Shown here one piece after another: positions 32,914 through 41,586 of a stretch of DNA of 64,000 nt. Origin of the DNA: Candidatus Sumerlaeota bacterium. Its GTDB lineage: Bacteria > Sumerlaeota > Sumerlaeia > SLMS01 > JAHLLQ01. A program made the translations under genes and the position numbers. The stretch spans positions 62,001 through 126,000 of the forward strand of contig JASGMJ010000012.1 in NCBI GenBank assembly GCA_030156535.1, written 5' to 3'. Numbering within the stretch: the first letter of the stretch is position 1; each line of letters opens with the position of its first letter. The notes under the pieces are model-generated. The model worked only from the letters and a program-made list of their open reading frames with translations. It had not been told where the DNA came from and made no database searches.

Positions 32914-34650
32914 TCAGCGCTTCTTCTTGTCGCGGGCATATGCGATAAACTTGTCGGCAGACCAACAGTTCACGATGTCGTCCTTCGTGGCCCAGCCCTT
33001 CCGTGCGGCTCCCAACCCGTAACGCACGTCGTCAAGTCCCGCAATTGCATGGGCATCGGGGCCGATGGAGAGCAGGCATCCCTGGTCGATCGCGTAGTGC
33101 ACCAGGCGCCAGTCGAGATCAAGGCGATGGGGATTGGCGTTGATTTCGATGACCGTGCCCGCGGCGGCGCAGGCCTTGATGACGTCCTTTTGCCGCAGGG
33201 CAAAGCCATCGCGCCTCAGGATGAGACGCCCCGTCATGTGGCCGAGGATCGTGGTGCGCGGATGCTCGACGGCGGCGATGACGCGCCGCGTCTGCTCGTC
33301 CTCGCTCAGATTGAAGCGGCTGTGAACGGAAGCGACGACGAACTCGAAGCCGCCGAGCAACTCGTCGTCGTAGTCAAGACTCCCATCGACGAGAATATCC
33401 GACTCAATGCCCTTGAGCAGACGCACGCCCTTCTTTTCCCAGCGCTTGTTCACCTCGTCGATCTCGCGCCACTGTGCGCGAACGGCTTCGGGCTTCAGGC
33501 CGCCCGCATAGACGGCGGACTGGCTGTGGTCGGCGATGCCCATCCACGCGATTCCGTTGCGATGAGCCCACGCGGCGTAGTCTTCCACGGCGGGCTGGCC
33601 GTCGCTGTACGTCGTGTGCATGTGCATCAGGCCCACGATGTCTTCGCGCACGATGAGATTCGGGAGGGCGTTGTCTGCAGCGGCTTCGATCTCGCCCATG
33701 TCCTCGCGGAGTTCGGGAGCAATGAACGGCAAGCCGAGATGATCGTGGATGGCGGCCTCGTCCTTCGCTTCGAGTGGTACGTCCTTTCCTTCGGGAAACA
33801 GGCCGTATTCGTTGAGCTTGAGACCGCGCTCGATGGCGCGCTGGCGCAGGCGGACGTTGTGTTCCTTCGAGCCGGTGAAGTGCGCGAGGGCATAGGCGAA
33901 CTGCGCGGGCGCCACGCAACGCAGGTCGGCATTGATGCCGTTTGCGAGGCGCACGCTGGCCTTTGTGTCTCCCCTGCCGATGACGGCTTCGACGCCCTCG
34001 AGCGCGGCAAAGAATTCCATCACGTCCTTTGGGTTTTCCGTGGCGCAGACGAAGTCGATGTCCTTGGCGGATTCGCGCCAGCGCCGCAGGCTTCCGGCGG
34101 TTTCGGCGCGCTGCACGGCCTTGTGCCCGCGCAGGGCTTCGAGGATCGGACGCGCAGCCTGCCAGGCAGTGTCGATGCGATGGCGCCCCTGATGCCTGCG
34201 GTGTTGCGCAATGCCGTCGAGAATCTTCTCGGCCGTTTTCTTGCCGAATCCCTTCAGATCGGCAAGGCGGCCGTCTTCGGCGGCACGCTGCAACTCTTCG
34301 ATGTTGGTGACGCCAAGTTCCTGGAACACGGCGCGGGCCTTCTTCGCTCCAAAGCCCGGAATGGCGGTCATCTCGACGAGTCCGGCCGGGAATTTGGCGC
34401 GAAGTTCTTCGAGTTCGCCGATGCTTCCCTTGCTCCAAAACTCCTCGATCTTCTCGGCAATTCCCTTGCCGATGCCGTTGATGCTCGTCAGCGAGTGCTT
34501 CTGAACATGCTCGCCGATATCGATGCTTTCGTCACCAAGAATGCGCACGGCCTTGGAGTAGGCACCCGACTTGAACGTGTTGGCGCCGTCGAGTTCGAGC
34601 AGCACGCCCATCTCGCGAAAGGCGTCGAGTAACTGGTTGCGTGTGGGCAT
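32914..34650 (-). CDS. polX: family X DNA polymerase with PHP domain
   Basis: Bacterial PolX fills short gaps in DNA repair and carries a PHP-type 3'-5' exonuclease. The 578-residue protein has an N-terminal 8-kDa-like and helix-hairpin-helix region (INGIGKGIAEKIEEF, IPGFGAKKARAVF, LKGFGKKTAEKIL). The palm has GSLRRWRESAKDIDFV with the DxD pair, plus a third aspartate in INADLRCV. The PHP domain (about 335-575) has HMHTTYSDG, GIADHSQ, SVHSRFN and IGPDAHA metal ligands. Length and layout are standard. It follows uvrA by 29 bases and precedes nth by 26, suggesting a repair operon. Confidence 0.94.
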   Translation of the reverse strand: MPTRNQLLDAFREMGVLLELDGANTFKSGAYSKAVRILGDESIDIGEHVQKHSLTSINGIGKGIAEKIEEFWSKGSIGELEELRAKFPAGLVEMTAIPGFGAKKARAVFQELGVTNIEELQRAAEDGRLADLKGFGKKTAEKILDGIAQHRRHQGRHRIDTAWQAARPILEALRGHKAVQRAETAGSLRRWRESAKDIDFVCATENPKDVMEFFAALEGVEAVIGRGDTKASVRLANGINADLRCVAPAQFAYALAHFTGSKEHNVRLRQRAIERGLKLNEYGLFPEGKDVPLEAKDEAAIHDHLGLPFIAPELREDMGEIEAAADNALPNLIVREDIVGLMHMHTTYSDGQPAVEDYAAWAHRNGIAWMGIADHSQSAVYAGGLKPEAVRAQWREIDEVNKRWEKKGVRLLKGIESDILVDGSLDYDDELLGGFEFVVASVHSRFNLSEDEQTRRVIAAVEHPRTTILGHMTGRLILRRDGFALRQKDVIKACAAAGTVIEINANPHRLDLDWRLVHYAIDQGCLLSIGPDAHAIAGLDDVRYGLGAARKGWATKDDIVNCWSADKFIAYARDKKKR

Positions 34651-34679
34651 GGCCGGGACTCCTTGCGGGGAAGATGGTG

Positions 34680-37487
34680 TCAGCTACGCGTGAGATACTT
34701 GCCGGTGAGGCTTTGCTTGCAGGCGGCGATGTCCTCGGGAGGCCCCTGTGCCACCAGGCGCCCGCCGTTGGGACCGCCGTCGGGGCCGAGATCGATGATC
34801 CAGTCGGCGCGGCGAATCAGTTCGAGGTTGTGCTCGATCACGAGGAGCGAGAATCCCTTCTCCAATGCCTGCTCGAAGACGGCGAGCAGAACTTCGAGAT
34901 CCGCCGCGTGCAGTCCCGTGGTGGGCTCGTCGAAGACGAGAAGGGCGTTGGCGTTCCCCCGCCCCGCGAGCGCGAGGTGCGAGGCGAGCTTGAGGCGTTG
35001 CGCCTCGCCACCGGACAACGTGTTCGTTGCCTGGCCGAGCCGCAGGTAGCCGAGCCCAACATCGGCAAGCGGCTGAAGGCCGCGAACGATGGCGCGATGG
35101 CCGTCGAAAAAGCCGATGGCCTCCTCAACGGTGAGATCGAGGATGCCGTTGATGTTGAGGCCCTTCCAGTGCACGCCGAGCACGCGGTCCTGAAAGCGCT
35201 GCCCCTCGCATGCATCGCAAACGACCTCGACGTCGGCAAGGAACTGCATGTCGATGACCTGGCGCCCTGTGCCTTCGCAGGCCTCGCAGCGCCCCCCCGT
35301 GACATTGAAGGAGAAGTCGCGCGGCTCGAGGCCGAGGTGCTTTGCCTCGCTCGTTTCGGCCATCAGCCGGCGGATGCCATCGTAGGCCTTGAGGTATGTC
35401 GCGGCGTTCGAGCGCGCGGACCGCCCAATGGGTTCCTGGTCGACGAGGATCACGTCGCCCACCGCCTCGAATCCTTCGAGGCCGGTGATGCGCCCGGGCT
35501 CGACATCGACTTCGCCGCGTTCGCGCCGGTAGTTGGCCCAGAGGCAACTCTTCACGAGCGACGACTTGCCCGAACCGCTGACCCCCGTAACGGCACAGAG
35601 CACGCCGAGCGGAAAGCGCACGGTGAGGTAGTCGAGGTTGTTTTCGTGAGCCCCCTTGACGGTGATCCAGCCGCGTGGCTCACGACGGCCAAAGCGCGTG
35701 ATGGCGCGCGAACGATTGAGCTTCTTCGTCACCTTCTCGTTTCCGATGAAACGCGCCGTTTGCGAGGCCTCACTGGTTTCGGCGGCAAGCTGCGCGGGCG
35801 TTCCGCAGAAGACGACCTCACCGCCGTGCTCGCCCGCGCGCGGGCCGATGTCCACCAGCCAGTCCGCCGAGCGGATCACATCGAGATCGTGCTCGACGAC
35901 AATCACCGTGTTTTCCAAAGCCGTCAGGCGCTTGAGGATCGTGACGAGGCGGTCGGTGTCGCGCGGATGCAGGCCAACAGTTGGCTCGTCGAGAACGTAG
36001 AGCGTTTCCGTGAGCGCGCTGCCGAGCGCCGTGGCCAGGTTGATGCGCTGCGACTCGCCGCCGGAGAGCGTGCGCGTCTGGCGGTTGAGCGTCAGGTAGC
36101 CGAGGCCAACCTCGGAAAGATAATCGAGACGCGAACGCACTTCACGAAGCGCGCGCTCGACGGTCTGCAAGTCATCCTTGGGCAACTTGAGCGCACCGAA
36201 CCAGGCACGGAGTTCCTCGACGTTCATGCGCCAAAGCTCCGTGATCGCCTTGCCCTCAACGAGAGCCAGACGCGCCTCGGGGACGAGGCGGTCGCCGTTG
36301 CAATCGGGGCACTTGGTATAGCCGCGATAACGCGCGATCTGAATGCGGGCCTGCACCTTGTAGCGTTTCGATTCGAGCCAGTCGAAGTAGCCCTGAATGC
36401 CGGGCCAGCCGTCCTGCCCTTCGATGACGATGCGGCGCTGGCGATCCGTCAGGTCCTTCCATGCGCGCCACAGGGGAATTTTCAGCACATGGTTGTTCTC
36501 GCGCAGAACGTCGAGCATCTCGGAGCCCGACTCGCCGCGCCACGGCGCGATTGTGCCTTCCTCGATGGCGAGCGTCGGATCGGGGATGATGCGGTCCCAG
36601 TCGAGCCCCGTGACACGGCCGAAGCCCTGGCACGTGGGGCACGCGCCGAGGGGATTCGAGAACGAGAAGAGACGCGGCTCGAGCGGGCGCCCCCGCCACC
36701 CACAGGTGTTGCAGGCCATGTCCGCGTGGAAGGCGCGCTCCTCGCCTTCCGTCGTGCGGGCCAGCAGGCGCCCCTGGCCAATGCGGAACGCGAAGGGAAT
36801 CGCATCAGCCAGACGGGTGCGGTTCGTCTCGCGGACAACCAGACGATCGACGAGGACGTGGAACGCGGTCAGGTTTTTCGGGATCTTTGTTGCCGGATCA
36901 TCGAGATCAATCAGCGTCTCGCCCACGTACAGGCGGGTGAAACCCTGGCGTTTCATCTCGGCCAGGGTGCCTTCGAGGCGCTCGGCGCTTTCGAGTTCCA
37001 CGGGCGCGAGCAGAAAGTAGCGTGTGCCCTCGGGCCACTGGTGGATGGCCTCGGCCACGGTGTAGGGCGTGTCGGCCGTCACGGGACCGTGGCCATTGGG
37101 GCAGTGAAGCACGGCGATCTTGGCGTAGATCAGCCGCAGGAAGTCGTTGATTTCCGTCGCGGTGCCGATGGTCGAGCGCGCGTTGCGGACCGAGTTCTTC
37201 TGCTCCAGGGCAATCGCCGGGGGAATGTGGTCGATGGAATCGACGGGAGGACGGGGCATCCGGGCGATGAACTGGCGCGCGTAGGTCGAGAGGGACTCGA
37301 CGTAGCGCCGCTGGCCCTCGGCGAAGACGGTGTCGAAGGCAAGGCTGGACTTGCCGGAACCGGAGAGGCCGGTAACGACGGTGAGCTTGCCAGCGGGGAA
37401 CTCCACATCAACGGACTTCAGGTTGTGAGTACGTGCGCCGCGAACGCGGATGGGGGGCTGGTGATAGACTTTCTTTGAGCGCGGCAC
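34680..37487 (-). CDS. uvrA: excinuclease ABC subunit A
   Basis: UvrA is the damage-sensing ATPase of nucleotide excision repair. The 935-residue protein has two ABC-type ATPase modules: Walker A GLSGSGKSS (40-48) and GVSGSGKSS (near 600), with two signature motifs LSGGESQRI and LSGGEAQRL. Zinc-binding CxxC pairs are present (CNTC/CPTC, and CEAC/CDAC in the second module). The open frame runs upstream from 37724, but a GTG at 37487 has AGGGGGA nine bases upstream and gives the standard start (RVRGARTHNLKSV soon follows), so I used it. uvrB and uvrC are not in the window. Confidence 0.95.
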   Translation of the reverse strand: MPRSKKVYHQPPIRVRGARTHNLKSVDVEFPAGKLTVVTGLSGSGKSSLAFDTVFAEGQRRYVESLSTYARQFIARMPRPPVDSIDHIPPAIALEQKNSVRNARSTIGTATEINDFLRLIYAKIAVLHCPNGHGPVTADTPYTVAEAIHQWPEGTRYFLLAPVELESAERLEGTLAEMKRQGFTRLYVGETLIDLDDPATKIPKNLTAFHVLVDRLVVRETNRTRLADAIPFAFRIGQGRLLARTTEGEERAFHADMACNTCGWRGRPLEPRLFSFSNPLGACPTCQGFGRVTGLDWDRIIPDPTLAIEEGTIAPWRGESGSEMLDVLRENNHVLKIPLWRAWKDLTDRQRRIVIEGQDGWPGIQGYFDWLESKRYKVQARIQIARYRGYTKCPDCNGDRLVPEARLALVEGKAITELWRMNVEELRAWFGALKLPKDDLQTVERALREVRSRLDYLSEVGLGYLTLNRQTRTLSGGESQRINLATALGSALTETLYVLDEPTVGLHPRDTDRLVTILKRLTALENTVIVVEHDLDVIRSADWLVDIGPRAGEHGGEVVFCGTPAQLAAETSEASQTARFIGNEKVTKKLNRSRAITRFGRREPRGWITVKGAHENNLDYLTVRFPLGVLCAVTGVSGSGKSSLVKSCLWANYRRERGEVDVEPGRITGLEGFEAVGDVILVDQEPIGRSARSNAATYLKAYDGIRRLMAETSEAKHLGLEPRDFSFNVTGGRCEACEGTGRQVIDMQFLADVEVVCDACEGQRFQDRVLGVHWKGLNINGILDLTVEEAIGFFDGHRAIVRGLQPLADVGLGYLRLGQATNTLSGGEAQRLKLASHLALAGRGNANALLVFDEPTTGLHAADLEVLLAVFEQALEKGFSLLVIEHNLELIRRADWIIDLGPDGGPNGGRLVAQGPPEDIAACKQSLTGKYLTRS

Positions 37488-37786
37488 GGCGGCGAATCCC
37501 CCTGTGATGGCGGCCCCCTGTGATGACGTCCGGGAGCTTCGCCCGGCACGAGGGCGGAGAGAAAGCGAAATGTCGGCCAAACGCGGCCGCGCCAACGGAG
37601 AGAAGGAAACAGAACCCGGCCTGTCACGCCGTAGCCTTGGCGAAGTCGAAAGCGTGAAGGCTTGCATTCCCCAAAAACTCGGAAGTGGTCTCGTCACGAC
37701 CCGCACGAGGCCCCACTTCAACACGTTTCACTTCCTTCTCTTCTCAAGACTGGCACAACCGTGAGATGCCCCCTGGTGTCCGGCAC
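37488..37786. other. gap between uvrA and miaA
   Basis: No convincing gene is present. The gap holds the uvrA ribosome-binding region on its left. A short palindrome, CGCC-GTAGCCTT-GGCG, lies at 37627-37642 and resembles interspersed intergenic elements (see findings). Short open frames here have no ribosome-binding site and no protein-like composition. Confidence 0.4.
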
Positions 37787-38731
37787 CTACGGAAACAAGA
37801 CCGCGTCCGCCTTCTCCAGCGCTTCCTCCGGGGTCAGGCCGTCGAGGCCGATCCATGTGGCCCCGGCGACGGAGCGGAACCAGGTGCGCTGGCGTTTGGC
37901 AAAGCGCCGCGTCTGCTTCTTGATTTCGGCGGTGGCTTCTTCGAGCGACCACTCGCCGCGCAAAACGCGGAAGAGTTCGCGATAGCCCAGCGCCTTGCAG
38001 GCCTGGGCGTTGTCGGGCAGGCCCAGCTCCATCAGCCAGCGCGCTTCGTCCAGCCACCCCGCCGCGAGGGAGGCGTCGACGCGTTGCTCAATGCGGGAAT
38101 TCAGGGCGTCGCGCTCGCGGGTGAGCACCACGTAGTGCGCGGCCCGGGGGCGGCGTTGCCCGGCGTCGTCGGCGTGGTGCTCGGACATGGGGCGCCCCGT
38201 CAGTTCGTAGACTTCCAGCGCCCGCAGCACCCGCATCGTGTCGTTCGGGTTGATTTCGGCTTCGCGGCGGGGATCGACGAGGCGCAGGCGCTCGCGCAGG
38301 GCGGCGGGCCCGTGGGCGTCTAGTTCCTCCTGGAGGCGCGCGCGGATTTCGTCGCTGCGGGGAGCACCGGGGAAGATGCCCTGAATCAGGTGCTTGAGAA
38401 ACAGCCCCGTGCCTCCACAAACCAGGACGGGCTGGCCGAGGCGCTGGCATGCGTCGAGGACGGCGTTGGCCTGCTCCACGAAGAGGGCGACGTTGTATTC
38501 GCGGCCGGGTTCCCAATGGCCGACGAGATGGTGGGGCACGCGGGCGAGTTCGGCGGCGGTGGGCTGGGCCGTCCCGATGGGGATGCCGCGATAGACCTGC
38601 ATGCTGTCGGCAGAAATGATGGCGGCTCCGTGACGCTCGGCGAGGGCAAGGGCGAGCGCCGTTTTCCCCACGGCCGTGGGTCCGGCCAGGATGCGAAGAG
38701 GTGAGCGGGGATCGACGGGGGGTGTGGTCAT
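37787..38731 (-). CDS. miaA: tRNA dimethylallyltransferase
   Basis: MiaA adds a dimethylallyl group to A37 of tRNAs that read codons starting with U. The 314-residue protein has the P-loop GPTAVGKT (17-24), the DSMQVYRG motif with the catalytic aspartate, GGTGLFLKHL, and the late RRFAKRQRTWFR motif. The ATG at 38731 lies just before the P-loop domain and is preferred over one 31 codons upstream, which would overlap the nadE start. It is divergent from nadE (91-base gap). The 299 bases between miaA and uvrA hold no gene that I can support. Confidence 0.94.
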   Translation of the reverse strand: MTTPPVDPRSPLRILAGPTAVGKTALALALAERHGAAIISADSMQVYRGIPIGTAQPTAAELARVPHHLVGHWEPGREYNVALFVEQANAVLDACQRLGQPVLVCGGTGLFLKHLIQGIFPGAPRSDEIRARLQEELDAHGPAALRERLRLVDPRREAEINPNDTMRVLRALEVYELTGRPMSEHHADDAGQRRPRAAHYVVLTRERDALNSRIEQRVDASLAAGWLDEARWLMELGLPDNAQACKALGYRELFRVLRGEWSLEEATAEIKKQTRRFAKRQRTWFRSVAGATWIGLDGLTPEEALEKADAVLFP

Positions 38732-38822
38732 GAGATTCGATGCCGGTGAGGAGAAGCTGTTCCCTTGCCCGGGAGGACAGAGTTCGCGGAAACTTCGGGG
38801 AGTCAGCCCGGAGGCCTTCTTC

Positions 38823-40790
38823 ATGCGCTGGATCCGCGTCGGTGCCGCAACCGTGAATCAGACCCCGTTGGACTGGGAGGGGAATCTCGCCCGGATGCGG
38901 ACGGCCATGGCCGAAGCCGAACAGGCGGGCGTGCAGTTCCTCGTGTTCCCCGAGCTGAGCCTGACCGGGTACGGCTGCGAGGACGCCTTTCATGGCCTGG
39001 CGCACAGCCGCCGGGCGGAAAAGCACCTGGTGGAATTCGCAAAGAGCGTGGGCTCGATGATCGTCGTCGCCGGCGTTCCCATCCGGCTCCAGCATGGCCT
39101 CTACAACTGCGCGGCGTTTCTGGCACAGGGGCGCATCGTGGGCATCGTGGCGAAGCAGCATCTGCCCGGCGACGGTGTGCACTACGAGCCGCGCTGGTTT
39201 CGCGGCTGGACGGCCGGGCGGCGCACGACGGTGGAGATCGGCGGCGCAGCGGTGCCCTTTGGCGACATTGTGCTCGACTTTGGCGGGGTGCGCGCGGGGG
39301 CGGAAATCTGCGAGGATGCCTGGGTGCCCGGGCGCGTGGCGCACCAGTTGGCGATGGGCGGGTGCGATCTGATTGCGGGGCCGAGCGCGAGCCACTTTTC
39401 CTTCGGCAAGCACGAAATCCGCGAGCGTGTCGTGATCGAGGGGTCGCGTTCCGCGCTGGCCTGCCACGTGTTCGCCAATGCGCTGGGCAACGAAGCAGGG
39501 CGGATGATCTTCGACGGCCAGCGCGTGATCGCGGCGGGCGGCGATGTGCTGGCGCGCAGCGAGTTGCTGACGTTCCGCGAAGTTGCCGTGACGACCGCCG
39601 TGGTGGACGTCGATTTGTTGAGAATGCGCCGGGCACGCACGACAAGCCTGAAGCCGAGCGACGAGAAGGTCCATCTGGTTGAAGTGCCGTGGACGTGGAA
39701 ACAGGCCGATGCCGCGCCGACAAAGCCCATTGGCCCGGCAACGGGATGGGTGGCGGGGCCGCATCGCAAGGAGGAGGAATTCGCGCGGGCCGTGGCTCTG
39801 GGGCTGCACGACTACCAGCGCAAGAGCCGCAGCCGGGGCTTCGTGGTGTCGCTGAGTGGCGGCGCGGACTCGGCCGCCGTCGCCGCGCTGGCGGCATTAT
39901 CGTACCGAATGGCGGCGACGGAATTGGGGACGGAGGAAGTCGCGCGCCGTCTGCCGGGCACCGCCCCGGAACCGGAGAGCTTCTGCGGTGGACTTCTCGA
40001 CACGGTCTACCAGGCATCGGCCAACAGCGGCGACGAGACACGCGACGCCGCGCAAGCGGTCGCCGACGGCATCGGCGCGCGCCACGCCGTCTGGGACATC
40101 GAGGAGTTGGTGCAGGGCTACCGCGCGCGCGTGGAGGAAACGCTCGGACGGCCACTGACGTGGAAGGACGACGACATTGCGCTGCAAAACATCCAGGCGC
40201 GCGTGCGGGCACCGGGCATCTGGATGCTGACGAACGTGCGCGGCGCGTTGCTGCTGGCGACGAGCAATCGCAGCGAGGCCGCCGTGGGCTATGCCACGAT
40301 GGATGGCGACACGGCCGGCAGCATCAGCCCCATCGCGGGCATCGACAAGAACTACCTGCGCAAGTGGCTGCGCTGGCTGGCGGAAACCGGGCCCGAGGGC
40401 ATTGGCCCGATTCCGGGTGTGATGGCCGTCTGCACGATTCCGCCGAAAGCCGAGCTCCGCCCACAGGAAAGCAACCAGACCGACGAGGGGGATCTGATGC
40501 CCTACGATCTCCTCGACGCGGTCGAACGCCTCGCGATCCGCGACCGCATGGAGCCCGCGGAGGTACTGGCTTCGCTGGAGGCGGAATGGGCGCCGCGCAC
40601 GGGTGGGCGCGAGGCACTTGCCGCGCACGTGCGCAAGTTCTTCGCGCTCTGGTGCCGCAACCAGTGGAAGCGCGAACGCTATGCGCCGTCCTTCCATCTG
40701 GACGACGAGAACCTCGACCCGAAGACGTGGTGCCGCTTTCCCATTCTGTCGGGCGGATTCCAGGAAGAACTGAACGAGCTTTCCCGTTGA
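38823..40790 (+). CDS. nadE: glutamine-dependent NAD(+) synthetase
   Basis: This enzyme makes NAD from nicotinic acid adenine dinucleotide, using glutamine as ammonia donor. The 655-residue protein fuses a nitrilase-type glutaminase (triad E44 in FPELSLTGYG, K111 in GIVAKQHLPGDG, C163 in GAEICEDAW) to the synthetase domain with the PP-loop SGGADS (345-350). It also has TSNRSEAAVGYAT and the DGDTAGSISPIAG motif. It is the long, two-domain form. The ATG has GGAGG eight bases upstream; longer open frames upstream overlap miaA and are not supported. Confidence 0.95.
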   Translation: MRWIRVGAATVNQTPLDWEGNLARMRTAMAEAEQAGVQFLVFPELSLTGYGCEDAFHGLAHSRRAEKHLVEFAKSVGSMIVVAGVPIRLQHGLYNCAAFLAQGRIVGIVAKQHLPGDGVHYEPRWFRGWTAGRRTTVEIGGAAVPFGDIVLDFGGVRAGAEICEDAWVPGRVAHQLAMGGCDLIAGPSASHFSFGKHEIRERVVIEGSRSALACHVFANALGNEAGRMIFDGQRVIAAGGDVLARSELLTFREVAVTTAVVDVDLLRMRRARTTSLKPSDEKVHLVEVPWTWKQADAAPTKPIGPATGWVAGPHRKEEEFARAVALGLHDYQRKSRSRGFVVSLSGGADSAAVAALAALSYRMAATELGTEEVARRLPGTAPEPESFCGGLLDTVYQASANSGDETRDAAQAVADGIGARHAVWDIEELVQGYRARVEETLGRPLTWKDDDIALQNIQARVRAPGIWMLTNVRGALLLATSNRSEAAVGYATMDGDTAGSISPIAGIDKNYLRKWLRWLAETGPEGIGPIPGVMAVCTIPPKAELRPQESNQTDEGDLMPYDLLDAVERLAIRDRMEPAEVLASLEAEWAPRTGGREALAAHVRKFFALWCRNQWKRERYAPSFHLDDENLDPKTWCRFPILSGGFQEELNELSR

Positions 40791-40856
40791 GCCCCCTGCC
40801 TTCCGCGGGCGGGATAGCGATGCATGCCAGACAGCCACTTCCCCCGGGAGAACACG

Positions 40857-41534
40857 ATGGCCACGTTTGAAGTGATCGAGCGCCAGGGCCTGAAAATGAT
40901 CAAGGCCACCATCAACAACGAAACGATTCGCGCCGAGGCGGGCGCGATGCACTACATGCGCGGGCAGATCGCACTGGAATCGAAGATGCCATCCGCCGGC
41001 GGGTTCCTGAAGTCCATGGTGACGCAGGAGTCCGTCTTTCGCCCGACGTACACGGGAACGGGCGAGGTCTACTTCGGCCCGCCGATCTTCGGCGAGTACC
41101 TGACGCTGCCCCTGAACGGCGACGCCTGGATTTTGGACAAGGGCGCGTATGTGTGCTCGGACATCGGAATCGAAGTCGGCGTCTGGCGCAACAAGGCCGT
41201 CGCGGGGCTGATGAGCGGCGAGGGTTTCTTTCAGACGAAAGTCGAAGGCCAGGGCAACGTGGTCATTCAGGCTCCGGGCCCGGTCGAAGCCATCGACCTG
41301 GTGAACGACAAGCTGGTGGTCGACGGCAGCTTCGCCATCGCACGCCAGGCGCATCTGGACTTCTCGGTGCAGCGGGCGACGAAGGGGCTGTTGAGTTCGC
41401 TGACGTCAGGCGAGGGGATCGTCAACGTCATCCAGGGAACAGGGCGGGTGCTGATCGCACCGGTGCCGAATCTGTATCGCAACATGATGGACCACCTGAT
41501 CGGGCACATGCTCTCGATGAGCAGCGGCAAGTAA
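40857..41534 (+). CDS. AIM24 family protein
   Basis: A 225-residue beta-rich protein of the AIM24 (mitochondrial biogenesis AIM24-like) family, which folds as a tubby-like beta-barrel. Its bacterial function is not established. Features include the N-terminal EAGAMHYMRGQI, the glycine-rich middle with GTGEVYFGPP, GSFAIARQAHLDFSV and the final GIVNVIQGTGRVLIAP. The ATG at 40857 has GGGAG six bases upstream; an earlier in-frame ATG at 40824 is less likely. No signal peptide is present. It lies 66 bases after nadE. Confidence 0.85.
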   Translation: MATFEVIERQGLKMIKATINNETIRAEAGAMHYMRGQIALESKMPSAGGFLKSMVTQESVFRPTYTGTGEVYFGPPIFGEYLTLPLNGDAWILDKGAYVCSDIGIEVGVWRNKAVAGLMSGEGFFQTKVEGQGNVVIQAPGPVEAIDLVNDKLVVDGSFAIARQAHLDFSVQRATKGLLSSLTSGEGIVNVIQGTGRVLIAPVPNLYRNMMDHLIGHMLSMSSGK

Positions 41535-41556
41535 CCGAGGAACCCTCGCGGCTTGC

Positions 41557-41582
41557 GTTCTGTCCCAGGAGTGGGGCAGAAC
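41557..41582 (+). promoter_or_regulatory. stable hairpin with AGGAG in its loop before the ABC-2 permease
   Basis: A 10-bp stem (GTTCTGTCCC with GGGGCAGAAC, one G-T pair) encloses the loop AGGAGT. There is no T-tract, so it is unlikely to be a terminator. It lies 23 bases after the AIM24 stop and just before the first possible starts of the permease, so it may hide or present a ribosome-binding site. Confidence 0.4.
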
Positions 41583-41586
41583 GCCC

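Noticed and set aside
34641-37478. 945-codon plus-strand open frame opposite uvrA
   Set aside because: UvrA on the other strand has both Walker motifs and zinc sites; the antisense frame has no recognisable domain.
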